Position numbers and translations under genes: made by a program
Assembly (NCBI GenBank): GCA_026168455.1
Contig: CM047431.1
Span: forward strand, 40,455,986 to 40,519,985
Reading direction: 5' to 3'
Source of the DNA: Theocolax elegans
Lineage: Eukaryota > Arthropoda > Insecta > Hymenoptera > Cerocephalidae
DNA: 64,000 nt
The notes under the pieces: model-generated
Database searches by the model: none
Told to the model about the DNA's origin: nothing
The model's input: the letters and a program-made list of their open reading frames with translations, nothing else
In this document: one piece after another, positions 1 to 10,698 of the stretch
Numbering within the stretch: position 1 is the first letter of the stretch
How the letters are laid out: every line of letters begins with the position of its first letter

Positions 1-337
1 CATACCGCAATTAGCGATTTTTCTGAATATAGTGATCTTACATGCTGAAGTCTGTATTTTTTGTTTGTCCGAAATTTGCAGCAATTGTATTAAGTTTGTC
101 GATACGTTCGGATGAGAGTTGTCAAAATTGCAATTTCCAATCTCTAACGTAGAGATTGAAGTGGATTTTTCGTAGTTCCGACCACATTCATATCCTGTTA
201 TCGCTGAATGACTTATATGGATGATAATGAAGATGAAAAGGATGGTAGATGATGTAGAATCCATATTATTCTGCAAGAGAATAATCGTAGTTTTATGTAT
301 TTGTATACTTGCGAATAATCGTAAAGCATTTTTCATT
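1..337 (-). pseudogene. env: env 5' fragment (inverted copy)
   Basis: Matches the first ~335 bases of the element B env at 25987-26322, on the opposite strand. Only the signal-peptide region and the first ectodomain residues lie in the window, so nothing can be said about the rest. It is part of the inverted duplicate, not an independent gene. Confidence 0.85.
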
Positions 338-696
338 TTTTTTTATTACTCATCCATTTTATTTAATTAGAAATCTGACCAGTTTACATAATAGATAAAA
401 CAAATAATTTGATCTATATAGTTATCCTAGCATGTTACTAAAAATTTCTTGTATATGTGTGTGAAATGGTACAATTTCAATATGAGAGAAAAGGTAGTTT
501 AATTATTATACTTAAAAAAAATGTGTATATTTGTAAGGGCGTCCAAGGCCCAAAAAAAAAGGAGAATGAGATAGAGAATGGGTTATATATAATGAATGTT
601 TTCCTCATTTCTATGCTTTTCCGCTCGTTCGTTAAAATTAGCTTTCTGTTTACGTGACAATTATTGTTTTTTTTTTGTATGATTATAAGAAGTTTT

Positions 697-3600
697 TCAA
701 GGTGGAGGATCTTTTACAGTTGTAGCTCGCTTAATTTTATTAATATGGGTGATTTTAGTACTGCTGTCATTTTGCAATTTAACGTTGTAATTTTTATAAT
801 TTATTTCTACTATCTCGTATGGGCCTTCGTACTGTTTTTGGAATTTACCTATTTGGGGTTCTTTTAACCAATAAACCATCTCTCCTTCTCTAAAATGTTT
901 CACATTTAGTTTTTTATCATAGTAGTATTAAGATCTATATTTTGCTTGAACTAGGTTCATGGCAGCGAGAGTTTGATTTTGAATTAGGGATGAAGTTAAC
1001 TCTGATAAATAATCACCATAATTTTGTATACTATCTTTCGGTGGAAAACTAGATGGTGTACGGGCTTATTCCCCAAAAACTAGTTCATGTGGAGTAAATT
1101 TCGTAGCTTCATGTTCTGTGCAGTTACATGCATGTTGACATACTGACAACCATTTGTCCCATTCATTCATATTGTCTACATATTGTTAAAAGTATTCTGT
1201 TAACGTTTGGTGCATTCTCTCAATTCCGCCCTGAGATTGGGGGTGATAAGCTGTGGATGTGTATTTGTCTATTCTAAAAATTTTGGCAAACTGCTGTAGT
1301 AATCGATTTTGAAAGTGCGTAGCTTGATCTGTGATAATACAACAGGTGGGGCTCCAAAATATGCGATTATTTTATCTACAATAGTTTTCGCTACCTCTTG
1401 CGCGTTCGCGAATTTTACTGGGGTTAATACAATAAATTTGGGAGCCAACATTGTGCTGTTAGTACGCAACGATTTCCATTATCGGTAGGTTTTAACGGAC
1501 CGTAAAAATCTAAGGAAATTTTGTCAAATGCACGAGCCGGGGTGTCGCTTATTAATAATGGCAATCTTGTTTTAACACGAACTAATTTCTTGACTTGACA
1601 TCCTTCACATCCTAAAACGAATTGGTATACTTCCGGTCTCATGTTCCTCCAATAATAATCACCTGCGATTTTTTTGTATGTTTTATTTATTCCCCTATGT
1701 GCTCCAAGTGTTGATTCATGATATTCTTTAATTATTCTGTACCTCTCTTCCACCTTCGGAACTGGTAAATTATTAAGATGAAATATTATGTTTATATTGG
1801 AGCCTTGAATCTCTTATAATTCCAAAGCTTTTTATTTGATTTGATATTACAGAGTTTTTAAGTATTTTTACACATTTTTTATATCTTTCTTCAGTGCTTT
1901 GTCGTTAATATTATTTTTGACGAATACTTGTATAATTTGCACATCGAACGCCGGTGTTAACTTAATCTCAGCAATACTAAATTCTTTTTCTTTAAAACTC
2001 GTAGGATTGAGGAATTGTCTTTCAACTAATGCATCTAGTATTTCTGTGTTAAAGGAAACATTAGTAGTAAGTAAACAAAGCAAATTTTCTCGGTATTAAA
2101 AAGGATGCAAATTGAGAGTTTTAACGTTAGTAAAGAGGGGTGCCTCTTCGTTTTCCGATATGTGCCATGGAGGTTTCTCGCGTGGTGGCCTCGCATTTCT
2201 TACAAGGTCAGAGCTAGGAGATAATCTCGAGGACGTGCGAATAACTTGACTTGTATGATCTGAATGCGCATCACCCGTCTCATTGTTATCTCTATTGACT
2301 TGAATTTCTTCGGTCGCTGCTTCATTTAGGTTCGATTCGAACCGTTCAGTTGCTTCTCCGTTCTCGTCGAAGTTCTCATTCGCGAAAGAAGTGCGAGTGA
2401 AATTAAAATCTTCTTTTCTTATAAAGGGTGTAAAATGTGTAAAATGATCCGTTTCCCAAATGTTTATTTCTAGTGCATCTTTGAGAGTAGATTTTTTTTC
2501 TTAATATCAACTTTAAGTCTCATGTGGTCATTATCAATTATATTTTGCATTATTCCATTTGAGATAGTGCATTTCGTTGATGTATCTGCGTCAATGGTTT
2601 CAAATTCGGTTTGCGTGCCTCTTTCAGTTACATCGAAAATTATTTTAGGTCGTTGCGTTGACTGTAGTCGAATTGGTGTTTTAGCGTGCTTTCGCAGCAG
2701 ATTCCTTTGTCCTTTTAATGGTGTGTTGGTGGCTTTAGGTTTTAATGGTAATTTTTCGCTTTTACCTTGATGTAATGCTTTTTCGTTATTTTGAGTTTCA
2801 TTTATTATCTTATTTTTTTCGTGTGAGAGTGATGTAGGTTGAGAGGGGTGCCAAGGCATTATTTGATTTCGAGATTTCTCTTTAGATTGGCTGTTTATGG
2901 ATAATTCTAGAATTTGTTCTATGCGTAATTTTTCCTCGTTACTAAGCATGTACTTACTGCCGACTTTTATTAATTTCACATTCGTTAAAATGCTCTCAAA
3001 CGGTACAGAGTCTTCATAATCTATATAATATAATTGTTCTTTCTCGCTAAATGAAAGCCATTTTATAATTACATTCCCACAATTTTTATAAATATTTCTA
3101 ATGGCTTGACATAAATAAAAATTATTTTCGGTATTCGTAACCGCCAGGAATTCGTTCTTGAAATATACAATTTGCGTGTTCCGTATGACCTCTTCGTCGC
3201 TGTCAGAACAGGAAATAGCTGATTTTATTTTCACTTTCTTTTTGAATACTTTTATTTTATTCTGATCTTTCGGAGCGTCGGAGTCAGAATCACTTCCTTT
3301 TTTTTTATTTTCTTTCTACTACCTTGAATACGGCGCTTGTTTACGGCTCTGGTTACTAATAAACGTGCTGGAGGTGACTGTTTTTCGAATTCTAGTTGTT
3401 TCAAATCTATACATTTTTCTGATAATGGGTACAGTTCCACACGAGGTTTTTCAGGGTTTTCTTCATTTTTATCAAGTACTGGGTTGCAGGAAAGAGCATC
3501 TGCGTTAGAGTTTTTGTCACCTGATCTATAAATTATGTCAAAAGTATAGCCTTTTAAAGCTGCTTTAAGTCTGTTGAATCGTAGATCCGTTTTGTTGCTT

Positions 3601-3740
3601 GTATGAAAGTGTTTGAGGGGCTCGTGATCTGTTACTACCGTAAATTTGTTACCATATAAATACGGTGTAAATTGTTCTTTAGCGAAGACTACGGACAGTA
3701 ATTTTTTGTCGTAGGTTGGATATAATAATTCGCTTACTTT
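697..3740 (-). pseudogene. pol: Gypsy pol 3' half: RNase H end, linker, integrase (inverted copy)
   Basis: Read on the minus strand this holds the RNase H C-terminus (about 3740-3470), the linker with the beta-rich module and RGTQT motif (at 2608-2622; frame 2470-3234), the remnant left after the OTU deletion (near 2440-2455), and the integrase zinc-binding, core and C-terminal regions (1753-697) including a GPYEIV GPY/F-type motif. Frameshifts and stops are shared with element B. A further substitution near 929 ends the last integrase frame earlier than in B. It cannot encode a working polyprotein. Confidence 0.92.
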
Positions 3741-3741
3741 T

Positions 3742-5130
3742 AAGGGGTCAAGCCTGGGTTAACTGCTCAAAAAATCGATTTTTTTTCATTAACTTTTTTA
3801 AAAGTATTTCTTATATAAAACATTATCCCAAAATTTGAAAAAAAAAAATTTTTTTTCGCAAGTTATAATTGAATAAAGTAAGCATTAATGGACATTTTTT
3901 CTCTAAAATTATTTTTGCAAAAAAAAAACATTTTATTTTAATTTAACTAAAATAATAATTGCGAGGTTTTCGACGTTTACATACAAGTATATTAAACGAA
4001 GCAACTATCAAGCGTAGAGTTTGGTAAAGTAGAAATCTACTTTACCATACGATTCAAATTTAACAGTTAATAAATAAATGATTCCTTTTACTCTAATATA
4101 CTGCACAAATACGTACAGTTCTATTTGAAGTAAATATTGTCTGCATTGATAAAGTATTTACATTATTTTAGTAAATACTTAGTGGATTTTAAATTAAAAT
4201 TATTTTTTAAAAAATTAATTATAAATTTATACAAAAAATGCCAGGCTTAAGGAATAGAATACCTGGTACATGTGCTCATACAAAAATTATCAACATCAGT
4301 AAGAACCAACTACGATGCACTTCCATTAACGTCGATGGAATTCACAACATCAAAGCTACAATCCAGATCAAGTAAAAAGTTAAAAACTGATACCATTGAA
4401 GAAAGTAGCACACAAAATAGAATTATAGATATATTACTACTTTTCCCAATATTAGAAGAATTTTTAGTTTGTCAGATTGTCATGGTACAGTTAAATTTTC
4501 TGAAGTTGATGTGAGAGGTTTGGGAAGTAAAATAACAATAACATGTAGAAACTGTTATAAGGTATTTGTTATTGATTCGAGCAGAAAAGTTGGAAAAGAA
4601 AGTAATGCTTATGAAATAAATTGGCGTATAGTGTACACAATGAGAACTCTTGGTCATGGGCATGCTGGTATAGTTACTTTTTGTGGAAATATGGATTTGC
4701 CGAGTCCAGTTTTTCACAGTAATTATGACATTATTGATTCAGAGATAGAAAATGTTTGTAAAGAAGTTGGTAAAGAGTCTATGAAAGCAGCTATCGAGCA
4801 AATATATGATTCAACGAGTCAGAATTGCCATATAAGTGTATCAGGTGATGGTTCTTGGAGGAAGCGAGGATTCAATTCTCTTCAAGGTGTTTCAAGTTTG
4901 ATACTGCAGGGGAATGGAAAAGTAATTGACGTTTCTCCAAAGCAATCTATTTGCAGAGCATGTGAATTGCGACCAGAAGAAGACACAGAAGAATATAGAG
5001 AATGGTACATAGATAATGGCATAAAATATGCTAATTATATTGGAGATGGAGACTCCAAAGTTTATAAAGCTTTGTGCGATGTCAAACCTTATGGAAAAGA
5101 TGATTTTTATTCCACTGGAGCATATTGAGG
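3742..5130 (+). mobile_element. Mutator-like (MULE) DNA transposon relic
   Basis: Starts exactly where the inverted Gypsy copy breaks off. A candidate terminal sequence, GGGGTCAAGCCTGGG, begins at 3747 and is followed by AT-rich noncoding DNA and then the transposase trace at about 4238-5128. I found no matching inverted terminal repeat on the right side, so the element is probably truncated there, and no target duplication can be shown. Confidence 0.55.
4238..5128 (+). pseudogene. Mutator-like transposase N-terminal part, frameshifted
   Basis: The main frame is 4469-5128 (219 codons), and homologous-looking sequence lies upstream in another frame (4272-4514), implying a frameshift near 4470. 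Recognisable signatures are an N-terminal zinc-binding-like Cys pair (TCRNC), a SGDGSWRKRGF block that I take as the first catalytic Asp region, and YIGDGDSKVYKAL as the second. These are typical of the Mutator-like transposase domain in animal genomes. The frame ends at YSTGAY before the zinc/His block and the catalytic Glu region, so the protein is truncated by well over half. Identification is from memory of the family, without a search. Confidence 0.7.
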
Positions 5131-5919
5131 TTTGTAACACTTTCACAAATACACATAAAATAACTTCAACCACATAATATCACACTAAGCACAAATACAC
5201 TGAACATAAGAAAACACTTGTTGATATAATTTTATTCGTATACTGCAAATAATGTATATCTAAGTGTTGACACATTGGTTATGCTGAAATGGAGAAACAA
5301 AGAATCAATTTGTTGACATAAACAAAATATAAATTTAAGATTATGCAAATACTTATCTGATATAATTTGTTCATGCAGTTTTATAAACCACTTGTTTCTT
5401 TTACTTATTTTATTTAGATACTATATAATATAATATATAATTCTACTTGATATTATAATAGCTCAAAACTGAACTACAAACGTGTGGCTGGTGCACACTT
5501 CCATTAACAGCTGTAACACTATATATGCCTCTCTCTTTTTGACTATAACGTGACAAGGCTATCCGAAAAATCAATAATCTTATGGAAGACTTGTCATGTG
5601 AGAGAGAGAGAGAGAGAGAAAGAGACATTGTACACAACTGTCAAACAGTATTTGTTTTTACTGCATTCTTTACATATTTTTAATTAAATTTAATGCTTAT
5701 AATAAAAATTATAATCATATAATATAGTATATGATTTTTTATCAAAATATTTTTTAAAATCCATATAATCATGCATTAATATTCAATAATAGCTAAGTAT
5801 TCTTGTAGTTTTAAAAAATTTTATTCCTCTTTTTATAAAGAAACTGATTCTTGAAGTTGATTTTCTGTTATTTTAGATAATATATGTATATTGAAAAAAT
5901 ATACTGAGTATTATATTAA
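5131..5919. other. AT-rich noncoding stretch
   Basis: No convincing gene. It contains a short GA microsatellite near 5600-5626 and otherwise AT-rich sequence. It may be the decayed 3' part of the Mutator-like element, but I see no transposase motif here. Confidence 0.6.
5600..5626. repeat. (GA)n microsatellite
   Basis: About ten uninterrupted GA units followed by an imperfect AAAGAGAC tail. Confidence 0.95.
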
Positions 5920-6657
5920 TACAAGTGTAAACCGGCTAAGAAGTATAATTGTTCATTTTTTTAAATTTCATACTATAGCTGGGTGAAATGAATTTAAATG
6001 CATTTTTATACGTAAATACATGCATGAACCGCTAATAAATCTAAATTATAATTTTTTTACATTTTGATCCATAGCCGAGTGGATTGAATTTAAATGCATT
6101 ATTCGTTCCTTTGCCGGGTGGATTGAATTCAAATGCATATTTACACGTAAATACACGCATAAACCGGCTCATAAACCTAAATTTTAAATTTTTTTATATT
6201 TCGATCCATAGCCGGGTGAATTGAATTCAAATGCATTATAATATGTAAATACAAGCGTAAACCGGCTAATAAATCTAAAATTAAAATTTTTGTATATTTC
6301 GATCTATAGCCGGTTGGATTGAATATAAATGCATATATACACGTAAATACACGCATAAACCGGCTAAGAAGCCCAAATTTTTAATTTTTTTACATTTCGT
6401 TCCATAGCCGGGTGGATTGAACTCAAATGCATATTTACACGTAAATACACGCATAAACCGTCTAAGAATCCCAAATTTTAATTTTTCTAGATTTCGTTCG
6501 ATAGCCGGGTGGATTGAACTCAAATATATATTTACACGTAAATACACGCCTAACCCGCCTAAGAAGCCAAAAGTTTTAATCTTTTTAGATTTCGTTCCAT
6601 AGCCGGGTGGATTGAATTCAAATGCATATTTACACGTAAATACACGCATAAACCGGC
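5920..6657. repeat. ~98-bp satellite, left block
   Basis: About seven tandem units of 96-101 bp. Each contains CCATAGCCGGGTGGATTGAA, an AAATGCAT core, an ACGTAAATAC segment and ATAAACCGGCTAAGAAG, followed by an AT-rich spacer ending in TTTCGTTC. Units diverge by roughly 5-20 percent. The block is interrupted at 6657 by the element A LTR and resumes at 17232 in register, so it was one continuous array before that insertion. Confidence 0.95.
6654..6657. repeat. Target site duplication CGGC, left of element A
   Basis: The four bases before the left LTR are CGGC, and the four after the right LTR (17232-17235) are also CGGC. Both come from the satellite motif ACCGGCTAAG. A 4-bp duplication fits a Gypsy-type integrase. 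Confidence 0.9.
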
Positions 6658-6906
6658 TGTTACGTGGGTTCCGGCCTTTCCCTTGGATTGGCGCAATAAA
6701 TATAAATGCCTTTATGGTTTACAATCGTTTATTCGTTGTTAATTACAAGCAACCGAACTCTTAGACGGGGGGACCGAACTGGCCCAGAGGTGTCCTCGTG
6801 GAGAGCTCGTAGCTCGCCTGCTAAGTGCTGATGCAGCGTCTAGCACTTATGCTTATGATGCGCTGACAAGTGCATACGTTGCGGACCTCCGCTTAGTTCC
6901 GTAACA
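6658..6906 (-). repeat. Element A 3' LTR (249 bp)
   Basis: Begins TGTTACGTGGG and ends TTCCGTAACA; the terminal 7-mers TGTTACG and CGTAACA are perfect inverted repeats. In the sense (minus) orientation it contains AATAAA (complement of TTTATT near 6728-6735), a plausible polyadenylation signal. Relative to the 5' LTR it has about 38 extra bases around 6812-6850. Confidence 0.95.
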
Positions 6907-8163
6907 CGCCCAAAGTCGCGTTGTTATCGTCCTCGATGACGCAAAGGAGAATGAAAGTTATATTCACTTCGTTTGTGATTTTAAATATTATGTAACTGGG
7001 AGAGATTCTACTCATTACTTTTTGATTATTATTTGTTTCTTTTTGTCTGTTACATTTGCGTCATTTATAAATTTATTTCTTTGATGCTCCTTTGTTATGT
7101 ATGATGCTTTGTAATTTATATAATCAATGTTCATATCAACTGCGTGTAGAAGTTTGCGGCAACTGGTTACATTACTATATGTGTTTGATTCTATGTTACT
7201 TTATAGATGTAAAATGTAATGGTGATACCTAAAATTTTAATCGCGTACGTATATAATATTTTCATAGTTATAATTATGTAAATTTTTTTTTTTTTAGGTC
7301 TCACAGAATAATTTGGTTCTTCTTTTTTGTTCTTACATTTGACATTATTGTTAGTGCCTGTATAAAGAGTTTTACTTAAATGCTAAATTAATATAAATGT
7401 GTAGTACTATAATTTGATTGTGTGAGTGTGCGCATATTATCAAGTGTGTGTCGAGTTTGAAAGGTGGTAACGTGAGAACTGGTGATGTGCTCCCGTTGTA
7501 ACAAGTGTCCAGGAGTTATCAATGTTTGCATTCTTTGCAATGTCGTTGCGGCGACGAGTGCTAGAGTCGATGGCCAACTTGTTAGATTACATTTCTTGGA
7601 GTTTTACCGAGATTGTATCTTTATTTCTTAGATGGTGTAAACGTTGAAGTACTTTTTATTTTTGAGCTCGTGCTGAAATAAATCTAGAAATGATTAGTAG
7701 AAAGGGACCCCCTTTTTTGAGAAAAGGTTCTTTTTGCATATTGTTTTTAAGAATACTTTTAACTATCCTTCTTTCCTTTTATTTTTTTTTTACTCTGAGT
7801 CGTGAATCTAACATTAATAGTTGTCGTTATCAACCTATGCAAACATAACTCTGACGATAATTGTATTTCATAAAATTACAAACTTAGCTTTTAGTTATTT
7901 TCATTAATCTATTTCTTTACTTTACAAGATAAATCATTGTAATGTGATAATGTTACGTGTTTTGTGATACGTGTGCGATTATGTGCCTGGAGCGATATAA
8001 GTAATGCTACATTCGCTACTATGTAACTAAATATTTCTTTTTTTTTTACTTGAAAAAGACGATTAGTATATATTATTTTTTTTGTTTGCATTGATTTAGT
8101 GCTCCTTTTTTCTTTCTTTTTTTTGCAGGATAAATTTCTATTTTTATAATTTGGAATTTGTGA
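6907..8163 (-). other. Element A 3' untranslated region
   Basis: About 1.26 kb between the end of env and the 3' LTR. There are no convincing open frames. Immediately next to the LTR the sense strand reads CATCGAGGACGAT, then GACTTTGGGCG and the LTR. Almost the same arrangement precedes the 3' LTR of element B at 31228-31271, so this is probably the plus-strand priming region, although it is not a classic polypurine tract. Confidence 0.7.
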
Positions 8164-10217
8164 TTAATTTTGGTGACTCGAAGACTGGGTGAGAGATTGT
8201 TTGATCTCTGAGCTTGATCTGGGTGAGAGGATGAGTGACGTAGTTTGCTTGGATAGGCGTGAGAATGATCTGGGTTGTTTGATATTAGAGGATGTATCTA
8301 GGTTTTCTGAAGAATCAGTAATGGTACTTCGCTGTTGGTTTTGGCTATTTCCTCTTTCTATGTCTGGAGCTTGATTCTTGGAAGCACGACTGTGTAAATG
8401 CATGAATAAATTGTTAATGACGAAAAAATTGCAACTAGCAGATGCTTACTGCAGCCGTATGCGCTATGCAAGTCCTAATCAGTACATCGAAAATAGCTTT
8501 AAGTAGTTGGAAAGCTCCAACTATGCCAATAATTCCTGCACAAAATATACCAAAGGAAGTAAACTTAGTTTGTAGTGATTTAAAAATTGATTCTGTTTTC
8601 TTTTGCAGCTAGTCTTCGTCTATTAATGCAGCATAATTTCCTTGTGACGTCAGTTGAGCTTTGTTGGCTATTTTTCTTGAAACTTCACGCGAGAAAGCAG
8701 CGTGCTCTAGAGGAAATAAGATATGCTCTTGCGCTCGCTCCATTTCATCATTTGTGTAGATTCCGCTATTTATTATATTTTTGATATCTTGATAATGCCA
8801 AGTAGGGTTTGAAGTAGGACTAATTATTTGCGGTTCTTGTATATTTGCAGAAGTAGACGGAAATCTGTATCATCCGTTATTTATAAAAAAATATATAAGT
8901 AGTAGCGGGTTGCAATCACGCGCTACGCTATTTTTTGAAAGAATTCTCGATTTGGACTTAAAAAAGTACGAGGCGTTGTTACAAGTGACTGGTAAGTCTT
9001 CGTAGCAACTCTCTGTTTTACGTATTCTGCATTGCATTTCTGAGGATTTAAATACGTATACCGCCTCTCCTGCTGAGTAAGCCATATGACCTGGCTCTTT
9101 CATGATAGTGAGAGCGAAAAGGTCTGGATGTTGATGAATAAGACCGAATGCAGCGGATATGATTTGTCTCTCTGTTTGACATTTGCTTTGTAATGTATCT
9201 TGATACAAGGTTTTCAGTTGCGTCTTTATGTGCTTCGATAAATAGGATATTTTTGTATTGAAGTATGCTTCTTGGAGTATTTCATTAATGTTGGGTGACT
9301 TTCTTGAAGCGAATATATTATTGCTTGTTTTTTCATAAATAAACAATTTACTGTGTTCAGTTACAAGTAATGTAAAGCCACATATATTTAAAGAGTCCTT
9401 TATTTCTAAGCCAAACTGTATGTTACTCGACGAGTTTGCAAAATAAAGAGTTTCTTTTCCATTTGACACTTTCGTACCTGGGCCGTCAAAAAGGATAATG
9501 TATTCTTCTTGCATGCAACTTGACCTCGGAGTGTATGTCCAAAAATGATGCGCATTATCAGAGCTAATGCACTGGCTATCTGAGTAGACACATATTGTGT
9601 TGTCTTCTAAGATTAGCTTGTTTTGTTTTTTTTTTTGCTATGGCTATTTTACTATTTGCTTGTATTTCAAGGTTATCAACTACTAATACGTTGGAGTACT
9701 CGTGACCATTGTACTCATATGCGGTGCCTTGACATTCACCTTTATCGTTTAAAACACCTGCTATGTTTAGGCTAATCCTGTTAACCTTTGATTTAATTAT
9801 ATTATCTACGATTTGATTGTAATATTTAAATTGTCCATACTTCACGATATCGTGACATAATTCTTTGTCAATTTGCCTCTCGAACTTGGATTCTCCTCCA
9901 TTAACTAAAGAGTTGTGCGAGAACATCCCACACGTTACGATTTTTCTTGAGACTAGAATTCTGCAGGAAATCACCTCAGTTTGCTCCTGATCACTGTGTT
10001 GGAGTAGTTGTACGTTGTTTACAGCAATGTTTGGTTCTTGATTGTTCAATTGGCAGTTTCTAATTTCTCTTGCGGAGAATACTGCCGATTGCTCATATTT
10101 GTTGCCGCAGTTGTAACTAATTAACTGTGTGGCTCCTTGCGTTATAAATGTAATTGCTATAATAACCAAAGCGTCGAGGCGTGCCATGATTTCTGTGAAT
10201 GATATGGGAGGTGTCAA
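8164..10217 (-). pseudogene. env: env-like glycoprotein, element A (broken)
   Basis: The N-terminal frame (10217-9576) opens with a hydrophobic signal-like segment, then SYNCG, VQLLQ and TCGMFSH, motifs shared with the env frames of B and D. A frameshift near 9590-9630, at an A-rich run, moves the reading to 9514-8870. That part contains the conserved HPDLFALTIM block and ends at an in-frame TGA (8870-8872). Further downstream there is another in-frame stop (near 8606), a transmembrane-like stretch (about 8470-8560) and a Ser-rich tail frame (8403-8164). The Cys pattern suggests a class of glycoprotein found in arthropod negative-strand RNA viruses; this is inference without a search. It cannot be expressed as one protein. 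Confidence 0.8.
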
Positions 10218-10698
10218 TCGATAATAGGTTATGTAAGAGGTGAAAGAAAAAGGGATATCAGAGATGCATATGTGCTAACAGGAAAAAAAAATTTGTAGAT
10301 ACACTCCATACACATTTACAAATTAATAATTATTCTGTGTTCGTGCGCAAGCGTTGTGATTTTGTGTTGTACATGTATATTTATAACATAAATCACGCAA
10401 TATTAGGAGAGAAATAGATTAAATATAATGTCGACTATTATTATAATTTTATGTACAATTAATTTTGAAGAAAGGTCAATTCCCTTTTCTTTTCTTTTTT
10501 AATTAATTCTTCGTTATTTAGAAAGGAAAGAAGAGGTAAAAATTCTGTTTAGCGACACGCGTAGCAATGGGAGTGCAAAAGGAGCGTCTAAATGTGATGT
10601 CCGTATACAAATTTTATACGTCAAAAGTGCAATACGCCAACTGTTAATAAACTTCCTAATAAATCTTCCTTTAATGTTTTTATAAATTAGGTTACTAA
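10218..10698 (-). other. Spacer where integrase is missing in element A
   Basis: In elements B and D the region between the OTU/linker and env encodes integrase, about 1.2 kb of zinc-binding, core and C-terminal domains. Here only about 480 bp of AT-rich noncoding sequence separates the OTU frame from env, with no integrase motif in any frame. The integrase was deleted, or this subfamily had already lost it before insertion. Confidence 0.8.

Larger units (their letters stand above)
1..3741 (-). mobile_element. Inverted truncated copy of Gypsy element B (RNase H to env start)
   Basis: Reverse complement of 22584-26322; a base at x pairs with about 26323-26324 minus x. From 1 to about 3250 I find almost no differences (one seen is near 929), while 3250-3741 differs at several percent. 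The copy shares the inactivating lesions of element B, including the A8 frameshift, the TAA before the pre-integrase segment, the TAA within the integrase core and the OTU deletion. It therefore descends from an already dead element or was converted by it. It runs off the left edge and stops abruptly at 3741, where unrelated sequence begins. Confidence 0.95.

Noticed and set aside
6281..6649. 122-codon open frame in the satellite
   Set aside because: It is a repeat-derived frame: each ~98-bp unit contributes the same ~33-residue block, and frames occur on both strands. No start context or function.
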